This document shows, in pieces, positions 25,659 to 35,086 of a stretch of DNA of 64,000 nucleotides. Below the pieces are notes generated by a model. That model was not told the DNA's origin and made no database searches. It saw only the letters and a program-made list of their open reading frames with translations. Position numbers and translations under genes: made by a program. Source of the stretch: Pseudobowmanella sp964228145 (GTDB lineage Bacteria > Pseudomonadota > Gammaproteobacteria > Enterobacterales > Alteromonadaceae); NCBI GenBank assembly GCA_964228145.1, contig CAXQZJ010000071.1:26753-90752 (forward strand), given 5' to 3'. Each line of letters starts with the position of its first letter. Position 1 is the stretch's first letter.

Positions 25659-26830
25659 TGTTGATATCGTTTTTCTTTACCCTGCGTCGATACCAGCTTT
25701 CGGTCAGTGTGCGGGAGTTATTGGATTTGCTGAGCGCGCTTGAGGGGCATTTGGTATTTGCGGACATGCAGGCGTTTTATTACCTGTCGCGTTTGTGTTT
25801 GGTTAAAGACGAAAGTCAATTTGATAAGTTTGATAAAGCATTTGCGGACTATTTTGAGGGGGTGTCATCCATCGAGCTGTTTGGCGATGAGATTCCGGAA
25901 GAATGGCTCAAACGGGAAATTTACCGTCATTTCAGTGACGAAGAAAAACGCCAAATGGAAGCCATGGGCAGTCTGGATGAACTGATGAAAACGCTCAGAC
26001 AGCGATTGGACGAGCAGCAAAAACGTCATCAGGGCGGTAATAAGTGGGTAGGAACGGGAGGTACCTCGCCGTTCGGTGCATATGGGTACAATCCTTCAGG
26101 CGTGCGTATAGGTCAGAACAGCAATCGCCAGTTTTCTGCCGCAAAGGTCTGGGACAAACGATCGTTTCGCGACTTATCCAGTGACGTCGAACTAGGCACA
26201 CGTAATATTAAAGTGGCGCTGCGTAAGCTGCGGCAATTTGCCCGCTCAGGTGCCGAGCAGGAACTCGATATGCACGCAACCATCGAAGCAACGTCTAAGA
26301 ATGCGGGATATCTGGATATACGCATGCAGCCAGAGCGGCATAATGCGGTCAAGGTGTTAATGCTGTTTGACGTTGGAGGCTCTATGGACGGGCACATCCA
26401 GGCTTGTGAAGAGCTTTTCTCGGCCGTACATACAGAGTTTAAGCACCTGGAATATTTCTATTTCCACAATTGTGTGTATGAATCAGTGTGGAAAAGTAAT
26501 CAACGCCGTGATGAACAACGCATATCGGTGTGGGAGCTGATCCACAAGTTTGGCAAAGACTATAAGCTGATTTTCGTTGGAGATGCCACCATGGGGCCGT
26601 ATGAAATCAGTTATCCTGGCGGAAGTGTCGAGCACTGGAATGAAGAACCCGGAAACGTTTGGATGCAACGCCTGCTGGACCACTTTAGCGATGCAGTATG
26701 GCTCAACCCGCAACCACAAAATTATTGGCAGTACTACCAATCCATCGATATGATTCATCATATTATCGATAAGCGTATGTTCCCTATGACACTTGACGGG
26801 CTGACAAACGCAATTTCAGAATTATTGTAA
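25658..26830 (+). CDS. VWA-domain protein (CoxE-like partner of MoxR)
   Basis: A 390-residue cytoplasmic protein without signal peptide. The N-terminal 120 residues are helical and charged. A Gly-rich linker (about 130-165) leads to a VWA domain from about 230, whose metal site reads D238-V-G240-G-S242 (DxGxS in place of the common DxSxS). Later residues FYFHNCVYE and FVGDATMGPYE fit the remaining strands of the VWA fold. Proteins of this type pair with MoxR ATPases. The ATG overlaps the ATPase stop by one base, strongly supporting a complex. The client is unknown. Confidence 0.9.
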   Translation: MLISFFFTLRRYQLSVSVRELLDLLSALEGHLVFADMQAFYYLSRLCLVKDESQFDKFDKAFADYFEGVSSIELFGDEIPEEWLKREIYRHFSDEEKRQMEAMGSLDELMKTLRQRLDEQQKRHQGGNKWVGTGGTSPFGAYGYNPSGVRIGQNSNRQFSAAKVWDKRSFRDLSSDVELGTRNIKVALRKLRQFARSGAEQELDMHATIEATSKNAGYLDIRMQPERHNAVKVLMLFDVGGSMDGHIQACEELFSAVHTEFKHLEYFYFHNCVYESVWKSNQRRDEQRISVWELIHKFGKDYKLIFVGDATMGPYEISYPGGSVEHWNEEPGNVWMQRLLDHFSDAVWLNPQPQNYWQYYQSIDMIHHIIDKRMFPMTLDGLTNAISELL

Positions 26831-26850
26831 TAGCCCGACAGGACAGCATC

Positions 26851-28002
26851 ATGGATGAGCAGCAATCGCCTCTATACGCAAACGGACAGCGTCTGACTGA
26901 TAAACAAATCCGTCAGATTATTACCCCCTACGAATTTGGTGTTGCGGATCATGTCGTCGGCACAGAATTGGCTCGCCCTATGCGCAGGGGCATAGCTATG
27001 CTGATTGACTTGTTACTGATCTCAATGCTGACTGAGTTACCCAGCATACTGCTCGCGGGCGTATCGGCGGTGTTTTTTTGGCGGGCAGGGAAAAAGAACG
27101 CGAATCAGCGTTTTGTTTGGTTGCGAAAAATTTTTAGGTTTTTTGCAGCGATACTTTTGTTCGGAATCGTGCTGGCGAGTATTGAGGCTTTGCGTCCCCC
27201 GCAATTTGGGCCTGGTAGTGCCAGAGATAACCCCGAAACTGCTGAGGTCATCGATACCGTGGTGTTAACGGTTACCTATGGAACGAAAGCTGAGAACCTG
27301 GCGGCGGATATCAATAATCAGTCTTGCCAGCCTTTAGATTGCTGGCGAGCATTAGGCAGTCAGATGATTACTGATTTCGCTGATGCAGAGATTGATCGTG
27401 AGGTTGCGCTGGAGTTTACTGAAAACTTGTTTGGCGAAGACAGGCCCGGGCTCACCGGTGCTGAGCGCGTTGAACTGCAAAAGCAAATGTTGATGTTGTT
27501 CGAAGAAACAATTCCCCAACAAGTGCCGTTGCCGGCAGATCAGACAACAGTGCCTGAGACATCAAAATCATCCGTCATTCCGCTCAATGATAATGGGGAT
27601 CCGAGCTTGCTGGCCTGGTTCAGAGGCATTGCCGAGGATCTCGGTATTGGATTCGGTTGGGCGGCGCTTTATTTCACCGCGTTCAGTTATTGGATGCGCG
27701 GTCAAACACCCGGTAAATTCCTGACTCGTATCAAAGTCATAAAACTCGACGGCTCGACCATGTCGTTGTGGGAGAGCTTTGAACGTTATGGTGGCTATGG
27801 AGCGGGTTTTGCAACCGGATTACTCGGCTTTTTACAAATTTACTGGGAGCCAAACCGACAAGCGATTCAGGATAAAATATCTGAAACTCTGGTTATTCGG
27901 TTGGGCCAAGCGCGTTTGGAAATAACCGAACAGGCGCCTGTATCGCTCAACGATGAAAACCAAGCGGATACGGGGTACAATGCGCCGATGAAACCTGAAT
28001 AG
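26851..28002 (+). CDS. RDD-family membrane protein with a large insertion
   Basis: A 383-residue membrane protein. The RDD signature ARPMRRGIAMLIDLLLI is at about residues 41-57, followed by helices around 50-77 and 94-113. A hydrophilic segment of about 140 residues (113-255) holds two cysteines (SCQPLDCW). The second half of the RDD domain then follows: helix 267-283, RGQTPGKFLTRIKVI, and helix 317-332. Ordinary RDD proteins are 150-200 residues and lack this insert. It starts 20 bases after the VWA gene and ends nine bases before the KASIII gene, so it is probably part of the same operon. Its role is unknown. Confidence 0.82.
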   Translation: MDEQQSPLYANGQRLTDKQIRQIITPYEFGVADHVVGTELARPMRRGIAMLIDLLLISMLTELPSILLAGVSAVFFWRAGKKNANQRFVWLRKIFRFFAAILLFGIVLASIEALRPPQFGPGSARDNPETAEVIDTVVLTVTYGTKAENLAADINNQSCQPLDCWRALGSQMITDFADAEIDREVALEFTENLFGEDRPGLTGAERVELQKQMLMLFEETIPQQVPLPADQTTVPETSKSSVIPLNDNGDPSLLAWFRGIAEDLGIGFGWAALYFTAFSYWMRGQTPGKFLTRIKVIKLDGSTMSLWESFERYGGYGAGFATGLLGFLQIYWEPNRQAIQDKISETLVIRLGQARLEITEQAPVSLNDENQADTGYNAPMKPE

Positions 28003-28011
28003 ATCAGATAT

Positions 28012-29136
28012 ATGAGTGAAAAAGTCTTGTTAAGTGGTACCGGACTCTGGAACCCACCACACACAATAACTAACCAAGAGTTAGTCGAGAGCTATAACGC
28101 CTGGGCGAGTCGCTATAACCAGCAACACGCTGATCAGATTGCTGCAGGAGAGGTGAAAGAAAAACCGCTATCCAGTGCTGAGTTCATTGAAAAAGCCTCA
28201 GGGATAAAATCCCGGTATGCCTACATCAAAGAGGGCATTTTGGATGTCGATCGTATGCGTCCGAAGATACCGGCACGTGCAGATGATGAGCTGTCCGATC
28301 AAGCCGAGATTGCGGTATTGGCGGCCAAAAAAGCCATGGCTGCAGCGAATAAGTCGGCTCGGGATATTGATGCTGTTATTGTGTCTTGCGCTATTACACA
28401 ACGCAGTTTTCCCGCCGTAGCGATCGAGGTGCAAGAAGCACTAGGCATCAAAGGATTTGCCTTTGACATGCTGGTCGCATGCTCTGCTGCAACCTTTGGC
28501 CTGCACCGCGCCTATGAAATGGTGAAAGCCGGTACTGCCCGGGCCGTGTTAGTGATTAACCCAGAACTTACCTCGCCATTGGTAAACTATACGGATCGAG
28601 ACAGTCACTTTATATTCGGCGACGTTTCGACGGCGTGCATTATTGAAGCTGAATCAGAATGTAATACCGACGATGCCTTTGAAATCCTCAGCACTAAAGC
28701 TGTGACTCAATTTTCAAATAATATTCGTGCAAATTTTGGGTATGTAAATACCGCCAACGATGAGGACCCAGGCGCCTCTGACAAACTGTTTTACCAACAC
28801 GGCCGCAAAGTATTTAAAGAAGTATGTCCGATGGCCGCTGAGCATATTGTTGAGCATATAAGCAAGCATAACCTTACCCCAGCCGAGGTTAAACGCTGGT
28901 GGTTGCATCAGGCGAACATCAATATGAATGTGTTAATCACTAAGAAAATTCTTGGTCGCGACCCTGAACCCGGTGAAGCACCTATCGTATTAGATGCCTA
29001 TGCTAATACCGCATCCGCAGGATCTCTCATTGCTTTCCACTTGTATCGCGACGGGTTCGAGACCGGAGAACACGGCTTGCTCTGCTCGTTTGGCGCAGGC
29101 TATTCGATAGGCAGTCTGGTATTGCGCAAAATGTAA
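28012..29136 (+). CDS. Beta-ketoacyl-ACP synthase III-like condensing enzyme
   Basis: A thiolase-fold enzyme of 374 residues that joins an acyl group to malonyl-ACP or a similar acceptor. The catalytic triad is clear: Cys157 in LVACSAATFG, His299 in WWLHQANINMN and Asn332 in YANTASAGS. It is about 55 residues longer than housekeeping FabH, mainly through an N-terminal insertion around residues 30-95. It resembles the second, FabH-like synthases of Pseudomonas that accept medium-chain acyl-CoA; that substrate is inference. It closes the MoxR-VWA-RDD run and is followed by a terminator. Confidence 0.88.
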   Translation: MSEKVLLSGTGLWNPPHTITNQELVESYNAWASRYNQQHADQIAAGEVKEKPLSSAEFIEKASGIKSRYAYIKEGILDVDRMRPKIPARADDELSDQAEIAVLAAKKAMAAANKSARDIDAVIVSCAITQRSFPAVAIEVQEALGIKGFAFDMLVACSAATFGLHRAYEMVKAGTARAVLVINPELTSPLVNYTDRDSHFIFGDVSTACIIEAESECNTDDAFEILSTKAVTQFSNNIRANFGYVNTANDEDPGASDKLFYQHGRKVFKEVCPMAAEHIVEHISKHNLTPAEVKRWWLHQANINMNVLITKKILGRDPEPGEAPIVLDAYANTASAGSLIAFHLYRDGFETGEHGLLCSFGAGYSIGSLVLRKM

Positions 29137-29140
29137 AATC

Positions 29141-29167
29141 AGCCCGGCATATACCGGGCTTTTTTTT
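29141..29167 (+). terminator. Intrinsic terminator after the KASIII-like gene
   Basis: AGCCCGG, a six-base AT loop and CCGGGCT followed by seven more T, five bases after the stop codon. Confidence 0.92.
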
Positions 29168-29216
29168 GGCTATACTTTGGTTTGAAATGGATTGTCTTTA
29201 GTTGCGGCTGTACACG

Positions 29217-29924
29217 ATGAAATGGTTACTTTGCTTAGTGCTGTGGTCCCAGATTTCTCACTCATCGACGGTGACATTAACGTTTTCTTATCCCTATCAG
29301 GCACCCAATCACAATCAGTCCGTAATGGTATTGCGCTATGCCTATGAACAACTCGAGATAGATTTTGAACTCACGGGCTTACCAGTAGCAAGAGCGCTGC
29401 AAATGGCTAATCAGGGAGAGACGGATGGTGAGTTGTCACGCATCACCGGGTTAACCGACATGTATCCCAATCTTATTCAGATTCCTGTTGCAATTAATCA
29501 GGTTAATATCAACCTGTATCGGCAATCGTCGGACTCTCAGCTCACGGTGCAACAGTGGTTAACTGCACGAAGTAAGCGGTTGGGATGTTTAAAAGGGATT
29601 GTGGCCATTGCGCAGTATGCCACTAAGCATGGGTTACGCTGTCATGACATCGAAGAGCCACTGAACGGCTTAAATATGATTTTAGCTGGCAATATCGACG
29701 GGTTCATCAGTCCGCAAATCCTTACAAAGTCGTCTTTAGATGCTCAGACAGACACTGTGTTTAGCGCTGATACCCTGACACAATTACCTATGTACCATTA
29801 CCTGCACAAAAAACATCAGGATTTAGCAATCAGGCTCACAGAGGTGCTGACTAAGATGCAACAATCGGGAAGCATTGAACAATTAATGCGTGAAACACAA
29901 GCGTCAGCGGATAACGTCCAATAG
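29217..29924 (+). CDS. Periplasmic solute-binding protein, SBP_bac_3-like
   Basis: A 235-residue secreted protein from the ATG at 29217, with signal peptide MKWLLCLVLWSQISHSST. The rest resembles amino-acid-type (family 3) binding proteins: a start TLTFSYPYQAPN, the GLPVARALQMANQGETDGELSR segment, and a C-terminus of MQQSGSIEQLMRE. No permease or ATPase lies nearby, so it may feed a distant transporter or act as a sensor input. A TTG 15 bases upstream could also start the frame but is less likely. The 3' end overlaps that of the convergent topoisomerase gene by 21 bases. Confidence 0.75.
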   Translation: MKWLLCLVLWSQISHSSTVTLTFSYPYQAPNHNQSVMVLRYAYEQLEIDFELTGLPVARALQMANQGETDGELSRITGLTDMYPNLIQIPVAINQVNINLYRQSSDSQLTVQQWLTARSKRLGCLKGIVAIAQYATKHGLRCHDIEEPLNGLNMILAGNIDGFISPQILTKSSLDAQTDTVFSADTLTQLPMYHYLHKKHQDLAIRLTEVLTKMQQSGSIEQLMRETQASADNVQ

Positions 29925-30890
29925 GTATTTCTCCAACGCAGCTTCATCGGCAGACGCCAGCCGGTTTAATAAGCGTGGATTGTGGTTAGTTTTATTTTCA
30001 ATAAAGTCAATCAAACTTGGGTGCAGATAATAGTCCCGACAGACCTTTGGCGTATTGCCTAACTCTTTACTGACCAAGGTTAACACACAGTTTAGTGGCT
30101 TCTTGCGCACTGAAGACTGACAGGTTTTTATCGCTATCGGCAGGTTTGCCAGTGCCAACCGACATGCATGGAGCATTCTGAAATCTTTGCCACTGAAGTC
30201 CCCGCGCATGTGCTGGTCGATGAAGGTATTTACATCTTCGCTGTCGATAGTTTGCCAACTCCCTTGCTGCTGGTAACGAAATAGCTCGTAGCCAGGCTGA
30301 GAGGCATAGTTCGTCACCTGTCGGGCCAGCTCTGCATCATCGATATCCAGATGGCGGTTTTTGCCGCTTTTGCCGGTAAAGTCAAACTGGACGCCGTGCT
30401 CATTTACCGTTAAGTGTTTGCGCCTTAATGTTGTTAGCCCATAGGTTTGATTTTGCTCGCTATATTTACGATTTCCAATGCGTATTCCGGTTTCATCTAA
30501 GAGCAAGCAGGCCAATGCCAGCACACGTGACTTGTTCCACTCAGGCTGATTTAACAGCCGCTGGCAATGATCGCGAAATCCACCGAGTTGCTCGACAAAC
30601 GTGCTAAGACGAGCAAACTTTTTTTGTTGTTGCTGTTGCTGCCAAATTGGGTGGTAAATGTATTGATGCCTGGCGCGGCCGTCTTTTCCTTTGGCTTGAA
30701 TATGGCTGCGCGCAACGTGGGAAATGCGCACCGCTGACCACATAGGCGGGATTGCAAGTTGTCGGATGCGCTGCAAATGTGAAGGGGTAGAAATTTTTTC
30801 TCCCTTCTCATCCAGATATTGAAAGCCGCGACCATACTTTCTACGTTGGATAGTCAGGTAGTCTGGCTGAGTTTTTACCAAAGTTGGCAT
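29904..30890 (-). CDS. DNA topoisomerase IB (poxvirus-like)
   Basis: A 328-residue type IB topoisomerase, which relaxes supercoils by a transient 3'-phosphotyrosine link. It is the bacterial homologue of the vaccinia enzyme. The N-domain has GRGFQYLDEKG and the IPPMWSAVRIS stretch. The catalytic domain shows LLDETGIRIGN (first Arg), TGKSGKNRHLDI (Lys), GKDFRMLHACR (second Arg) and NTPKVCRDYYLHP (active Tyr). In relatives as I recall them the second-Arg motif reads AKDFRTW(G/A)GT, so GKDFRMLHA is unusual although the Arg is kept. It is a single gene, not present in all related genomes. Confidence 0.9.
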   Translation of the reverse strand: MPTLVKTQPDYLTIQRRKYGRGFQYLDEKGEKISTPSHLQRIRQLAIPPMWSAVRISHVARSHIQAKGKDGRARHQYIYHPIWQQQQQQKKFARLSTFVEQLGGFRDHCQRLLNQPEWNKSRVLALACLLLDETGIRIGNRKYSEQNQTYGLTTLRRKHLTVNEHGVQFDFTGKSGKNRHLDIDDAELARQVTNYASQPGYELFRYQQQGSWQTIDSEDVNTFIDQHMRGDFSGKDFRMLHACRLALANLPIAIKTCQSSVRKKPLNCVLTLVSKELGNTPKVCRDYYLHPSLIDFIENKTNHNPRLLNRLASADEAALEKYLLDVIR

Positions 30891-30946
30891 AGCGTTCCTT
30901 GTCGTTGTCTCACATTACTATAGACAAGATAACGGCCAACGGATCA

Positions 30947-30968
30947 ATAGGGTGGTTGTCCACCCTAT
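30947..30968 (-). terminator. Hairpin after the PepSY gene, no T-run
   Basis: ATAGGGTGG-TTGT-CCACCCTAT forms a perfect 9-base-pair stem two bases after the PepSY stop codon. No clear T-run follows in the direction of transcription, so it may protect the 3' end of the mRNA or act as a weak terminator. Confidence 0.5.
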
Positions 30969-30969
30969 G

Positions 30970-32376
30970 TTAACTGACAGAGTCCCTTTTCCACGGTCGC
31001 AGCAGCCATAAGGCAATGATGAGAATAGGTATATTGAGTTGTAAGGCAGCCAATGTAGTGCTGTACTCCTGATGAACGATGACGTAGCAGAACAACAACA
31101 ACAGGAGAGACGCACCTGTCAGTCTCCGCCATATCACCTTATTTAACTTGGTTATAAGGATACTGGCCATCAGACTGGCAACAATTATCAACCAGAACAA
31201 CCATGCCGGTGCCTGCTGGGTAAATAATGCAACCATTGCAGTGAGCGCTAGCGCAATGGGGGTGGCCCACACTAACCCATGCCATACACGATATAGCTTA
31301 GAGTGTGTGTCGCCGCGTTTGGAGAACCAGATATTCATACCCGAAGTACATAACAGGGTCAGCATCATGCCTAAAACTAAATAGAGTCCTTTACCCGCCC
31401 ATCCGGCAAACTCACCAAAATGTAAGCGGTAAAGTGAATAGACAAGTTGCTTGCCCCAGAGACCATCCTGATACCCAGCTGTACCGAGAAAATTCCCCTC
31501 TGCATCAAAACGATAATTTTCTGAGTAGATCAACCTGTCCGGTAGATAAGTATAGATCTCGATAAACTGCGCTGGTGTATTGGGTTCATGCACGGTAAGA
31601 AAAACAGGTTTTCCATCAGGTGCCATTTCTAATGACTGCGCATAGGCTATACCGACATTGACTGGCATTACCTCTGCCTCCAATACCGGCTCAGGGGTAA
31701 ACACTTTGTCGATGACGGCCTGTCGATCACCGTCATAAAACAATTGCGAGACTAAAACCAGCAACAGGCCGGCCAAACCAAAGTAAGCGCCTGTGACGCC
31801 GATAATTAGATGGAAAGGGGCGGCCCAAACGCCAAAACGATTGTGTAAATCGATGTTAGCTTGTTGGCCATTGCCTCCGTGACGGAGTTTAAAAGCATCT
31901 TTGGCGATGCGTTTATGGGCTAATATGCCACTGAATACCAGCGCGCAAATAATAGCACCAAGGGCACTGACCAGTATCATTCCCCAACTGCTTGGTAGAT
32001 GCAGATAAAGGTGTAAATCCACCAACAGCGATGTCCAGGGACTTGCTTCAGTGGTGAGCAAGTCGCCGTTTGGCGTGGCGAAGTAAGCTACATCGTCATT
32101 TTCGACCACAAAACGCGGGATGCCTGAGGTTGGAAATACGATATGGTAGTGGTCTGTGGGCTCAGTGTGTTGCCGGGTAAATGTCTCATACGCTCTTTGT
32201 ACCGCGTCCACAGAGATACTGGACATCTCTTCAATGGCAGGTTGTTCCCAGCGCTCGAATTCTTTATGGACCACTGCCAGAGTGCCAGAGAAGCAAACCA
32301 AAAACAGCAGGAATCCAGTGAAAACACCCAGCCAACTGTGGGCTTTAAGTGATTTTTTACTTACCGATTTGTTCAT
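30970..32376 (-). CDS. PepSY-associated membrane protein (siderophore-iron reductase type)
   Basis: An inner-membrane protein of 468 residues from the ATG at 32376, which overlaps the stop of the upstream gene by one base. An in-frame start 117 bases earlier lies inside that gene. The first helix region is LKAHSWLGVFTGFLLFLVCFSGTLAV, the PepSY_TM hallmark with its histidine. It is followed by a periplasmic loop, a second helix pair near HRFGVWAAPFHLIIGVTGAYFG, and several C-terminal helices. Such proteins often accompany TonB siderophore receptors and are thought to reduce ferric siderophores at the inner membrane. It is the third gene of a Fur-box-led operon. Confidence 0.88.
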   Translation of the reverse strand: MNKSVSKKSLKAHSWLGVFTGFLLFLVCFSGTLAVVHKEFERWEQPAIEEMSSISVDAVQRAYETFTRQHTEPTDHYHIVFPTSGIPRFVVENDDVAYFATPNGDLLTTEASPWTSLLVDLHLYLHLPSSWGMILVSALGAIICALVFSGILAHKRIAKDAFKLRHGGNGQQANIDLHNRFGVWAAPFHLIIGVTGAYFGLAGLLLVLVSQLFYDGDRQAVIDKVFTPEPVLEAEVMPVNVGIAYAQSLEMAPDGKPVFLTVHEPNTPAQFIEIYTYLPDRLIYSENYRFDAEGNFLGTAGYQDGLWGKQLVYSLYRLHFGEFAGWAGKGLYLVLGMMLTLLCTSGMNIWFSKRGDTHSKLYRVWHGLVWATPIALALTAMVALFTQQAPAWLFWLIIVASLMASILITKLNKVIWRRLTGASLLLLLFCYVIVHQEYSTTLAALQLNIPILIIALWLLRPWKRDSVS

Positions 32377-32915
32377 TAAATGATTCCTCTTAGCCACAGG
32401 CTCATTAACGCCAGTAGTGCAACAAATGCCTGTAGAATTAATGTCTGCCAGTAAGTCTTGGAGGTGAGATAGAAATAACTCATTGCAGCCCATACCAACG
32501 GCAATAACACAATGCCAAGTGCCAGTTGGTTGGTTTCCTCAATAGGCAGCCAAAAACACAGGCAAACTGTGACTATGGTAGCCAGTAGCATGTGGACTAA
32601 CATAACCACCAGCCAATGGCCGGTATGAGTTATTGCTTGTCCCCATTTAAGCGGGGGCAGGGTGCGTCGAGGAATTGTTTCAACATTGCCAACGGATTTT
32701 TGCTCACGTGCAATTAGCGGCCATACCAATATTGGTATGACTGAAACTGAGAACACAAGGCCTAACTCCCAGCCCAGCCAAAATGACCAGCAAACATTAC
32801 TCGCAATCAAGACAACGCAAGCCAAAATGAAAAGTCGGCTGCTCTGGGATTGCCAACTCATATAAAAAATCCCCACGCATACTAGCGTGAGGAGAAAACT
32901 GATCAGCATTAACAT
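32376..32915 (-). CDS. Small multi-helix membrane protein in an iron-uptake operon
   Basis: A 179-residue protein with about six hydrophobic segments: residues 1-20, 28-45, 48-65, 98-120, 128-147 and 157-176. A charged cytoplasmic or periplasmic loop (REQKSVGNVETIPRRTLPP) lies around 70-88. I do not recognise the family. It sits between a TonB siderophore receptor (eight bases upstream) and a PepSY protein (one-base overlap), so a role in ferric-siderophore processing is likely by context only. Confidence 0.7.
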   Translation of the reverse strand: MLMLISFLLTLVCVGIFYMSWQSQSSRLFILACVVLIASNVCWSFWLGWELGLVFSVSVIPILVWPLIAREQKSVGNVETIPRRTLPPLKWGQAITHTGHWLVVMLVHMLLATIVTVCLCFWLPIEETNQLALGIVLLPLVWAAMSYFYLTSKTYWQTLILQAFVALLALMSLWLRGII

Positions 32916-32923
32916 AGCTGTCC

Positions 32924-35071
32924 TTAAAAGCGATAATTAACCGTGGCGTTAACTGACCGTCGCAGGCCTGGGAAACAGTCTCCCCGGGTTAAACAAGCGG
33001 TCAGATATTGCTTATCAGTCAGGTTTCGAACATTCAGCGCGAGGTCCCATTGCGTGTTGATACGATAAGACACCATGAAATCAATCAGGGTATATGAGGG
33101 CGTGGTGTAGCGCAGTAGTTCTGATTCGCTCAGGTATTGCTCGGAAATACTTTCACCGACATAACGAACGCCCCCTCCAACTTCTAATTGTTCGAGGTCG
33201 GACGGCGCCCAAACCAGCCAAATTGACGCATTGCTATCAGGCTCAGCAGGTAACGCCAGCCCATCTGGGTCCTCACCATCAAGGGTTGCTGCGGCAAATT
33301 GAGCCCGGAACTCGCCAAAGTCGATGTTGCCCTCAACCTCGAAACCGGAGATCTTTGCCACGCCTAATTGTTGGCCAGCACTTGCAGGTATGGTGTTTGG
33401 GTTATCAAGGTTGCTGATTTCAATATCAAAATAGGCGGCGGTGACATAGCCGGGGAAGGCGTTAAATTCGTATTTAACTCCGGCTTCATATTGTCGGCCT
33501 TCGCGGGGTTTAAGCTGATTATTGTTATCGTCTAAGCCCAGTACAGTTTGAAAAGACTCTGCATAACTAATGTAAGGCGATAAGCCGTTGTCGAAGGTAT
33601 ATAGCAGCCCTGCGGAGTAGGATGTCTGGCTGTCGTCTGTAGCGGTTGTACCGTCGTTATTATTGACTTTATCATGGCGCAGTCCAAGCGTAATGTGCCA
33701 GTTGTCTACCCGAATGTGATCGGACAAATAAAAGCCCATTTCATCGACTTTCTGTTCGGGGGCATCATTGTATATTGCATCGAAAATGGCTTGCTCAGGT
33801 GCGCCTGTATACACTGGATTGGCTAAATCCAACGCGTATGAGAAGTCTCCGCTAAGTGCTCCACCGCCGTAATAGTAAGCCGTGTTGCTGTCAGTTGTGA
33901 CATCCTGATATTGAATCCCGACCAACACTTCATGTTCGGTGTCAGCAAGGTTAAAAGTTTGGCTATAGCGAACGTCAAAAGCATACTGCTCGGAGGTATT
34001 GTCAGCCTGATAAAAAGATCGGGGAACAGTGGTTTCACTGGCCACGGGTAAACCAACAATGCTATTTAGATAGCGGCTGTTTCCAGCGCCATAAAACACT
34101 GGCCAGGCTTGAGCATAATCTGCTTCACCGTCACGCCATAACGCAGTGAACGCCAGCGTACCAGCGTCGTCGAATGCATGTTCACCGAGTAAGGTGATTT
34201 GGGTTGACTGGGTGTCAAAATGGTTAAAGTCGGGTTCCCCAGCATAAACGTCTTGACCAATAAAACCCCCGCTGGGTAAAGGGGTCAATGTACCTTCAAT
34301 CGGAATGAACTGTGCAGCGACGTCACTGCTTGAGTCTTGAAATAATCCAATCAGCGTCAGGGTGGTGTTGTCGGAGGGCAAAAAGCTGATCGATGGCATC
34401 AGTAACTTGGTGTCATCGTAAACATAGTCAACCTGACTGTCCGAATCCCGGTATAAAGCGACCACACGCCCTTGTAAAGAGGCATCATCATTCAGCGCTC
34501 CTGTGAAATCAACACCCAATTGTTTGCGGCCATAGTTGCCTAATTGCAAATTAACTTCACCACTTTGTTGCGGGCGTGGTGTCTTGGAAACAAAGTTGAC
34601 CAGGCCGCCTGGCGATCCCTGACCGTACAGCACCGACGCTGGGCCTTTCAGCAGCTCGACCTGCTCCATGGTGTAGATCTCTGCGCGCGTTGTATTGTAA
34701 CTGCCAAACAGTTCCTGTATCGAGTCACGATATCGTGGGATTTCAAGTCCCCGAGAATGAATCCAGTCTCCTCGGGTAGAAAAACCATAGGTTTCCGCAC
34801 TTACTCCCGCCATATAACTGGTGGTTTGAGAAAGGTTCAGCGCGCCTTTCTCGATAAAGTCATCACTGGTCTCAATTGACAATGATCGTGCCAGCTCAAC
34901 AATAGGCGTATTAGACTTGGTCGCACCAAATACGCTGCGTTTCGAAACCACTTCAATGACTTCTATATCATCGGTTTCTTTTGTGTTTTTTTCGGCTTGC
35001 TGCGCTTGCAGAACAGAGCTTGAAATTGCTGAGGCGATAGCGAGTGATAGTGCAAGAGGGGATGGTTTCAT
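32924..35071 (-). CDS. TonB-dependent siderophore receptor
   Basis: An outer-membrane receptor of 715 residues from the ATG at 35071; a TTG nine bases earlier is less likely. The signal peptide ends ...SSVLQAQQA, and a TonB-box-like DIEVIEVVS follows. The plug domain carries the siderophore-receptor hallmarks RGDWIHSRGLEIPRYRDSIQ and LLKGPASVLYGQGSPGGLVNFVSK. The C-terminal half shows alternating strands and ends in Phe (VNATVNYRF), as outer-membrane barrels do. Length and plug resemble ferrichrome/ferrioxamine-type receptors; the ligand is not determinable. A Fur-box-like site precedes it. Confidence 0.94.
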   Translation of the reverse strand: MKPSPLALSLAIASAISSSVLQAQQAEKNTKETDDIEVIEVVSKRSVFGATKSNTPIVELARSLSIETSDDFIEKGALNLSQTTSYMAGVSAETYGFSTRGDWIHSRGLEIPRYRDSIQELFGSYNTTRAEIYTMEQVELLKGPASVLYGQGSPGGLVNFVSKTPRPQQSGEVNLQLGNYGRKQLGVDFTGALNDDASLQGRVVALYRDSDSQVDYVYDDTKLLMPSISFLPSDNTTLTLIGLFQDSSSDVAAQFIPIEGTLTPLPSGGFIGQDVYAGEPDFNHFDTQSTQITLLGEHAFDDAGTLAFTALWRDGEADYAQAWPVFYGAGNSRYLNSIVGLPVASETTVPRSFYQADNTSEQYAFDVRYSQTFNLADTEHEVLVGIQYQDVTTDSNTAYYYGGGALSGDFSYALDLANPVYTGAPEQAIFDAIYNDAPEQKVDEMGFYLSDHIRVDNWHITLGLRHDKVNNNDGTTATDDSQTSYSAGLLYTFDNGLSPYISYAESFQTVLGLDDNNNQLKPREGRQYEAGVKYEFNAFPGYVTAAYFDIEISNLDNPNTIPASAGQQLGVAKISGFEVEGNIDFGEFRAQFAAATLDGEDPDGLALPAEPDSNASIWLVWAPSDLEQLEVGGGVRYVGESISEQYLSESELLRYTTPSYTLIDFMVSYRINTQWDLALNVRNLTDKQYLTACLTRGDCFPGLRRSVNATVNYRF

Positions 35072-35086
35072 ATTTAACAATAAACT

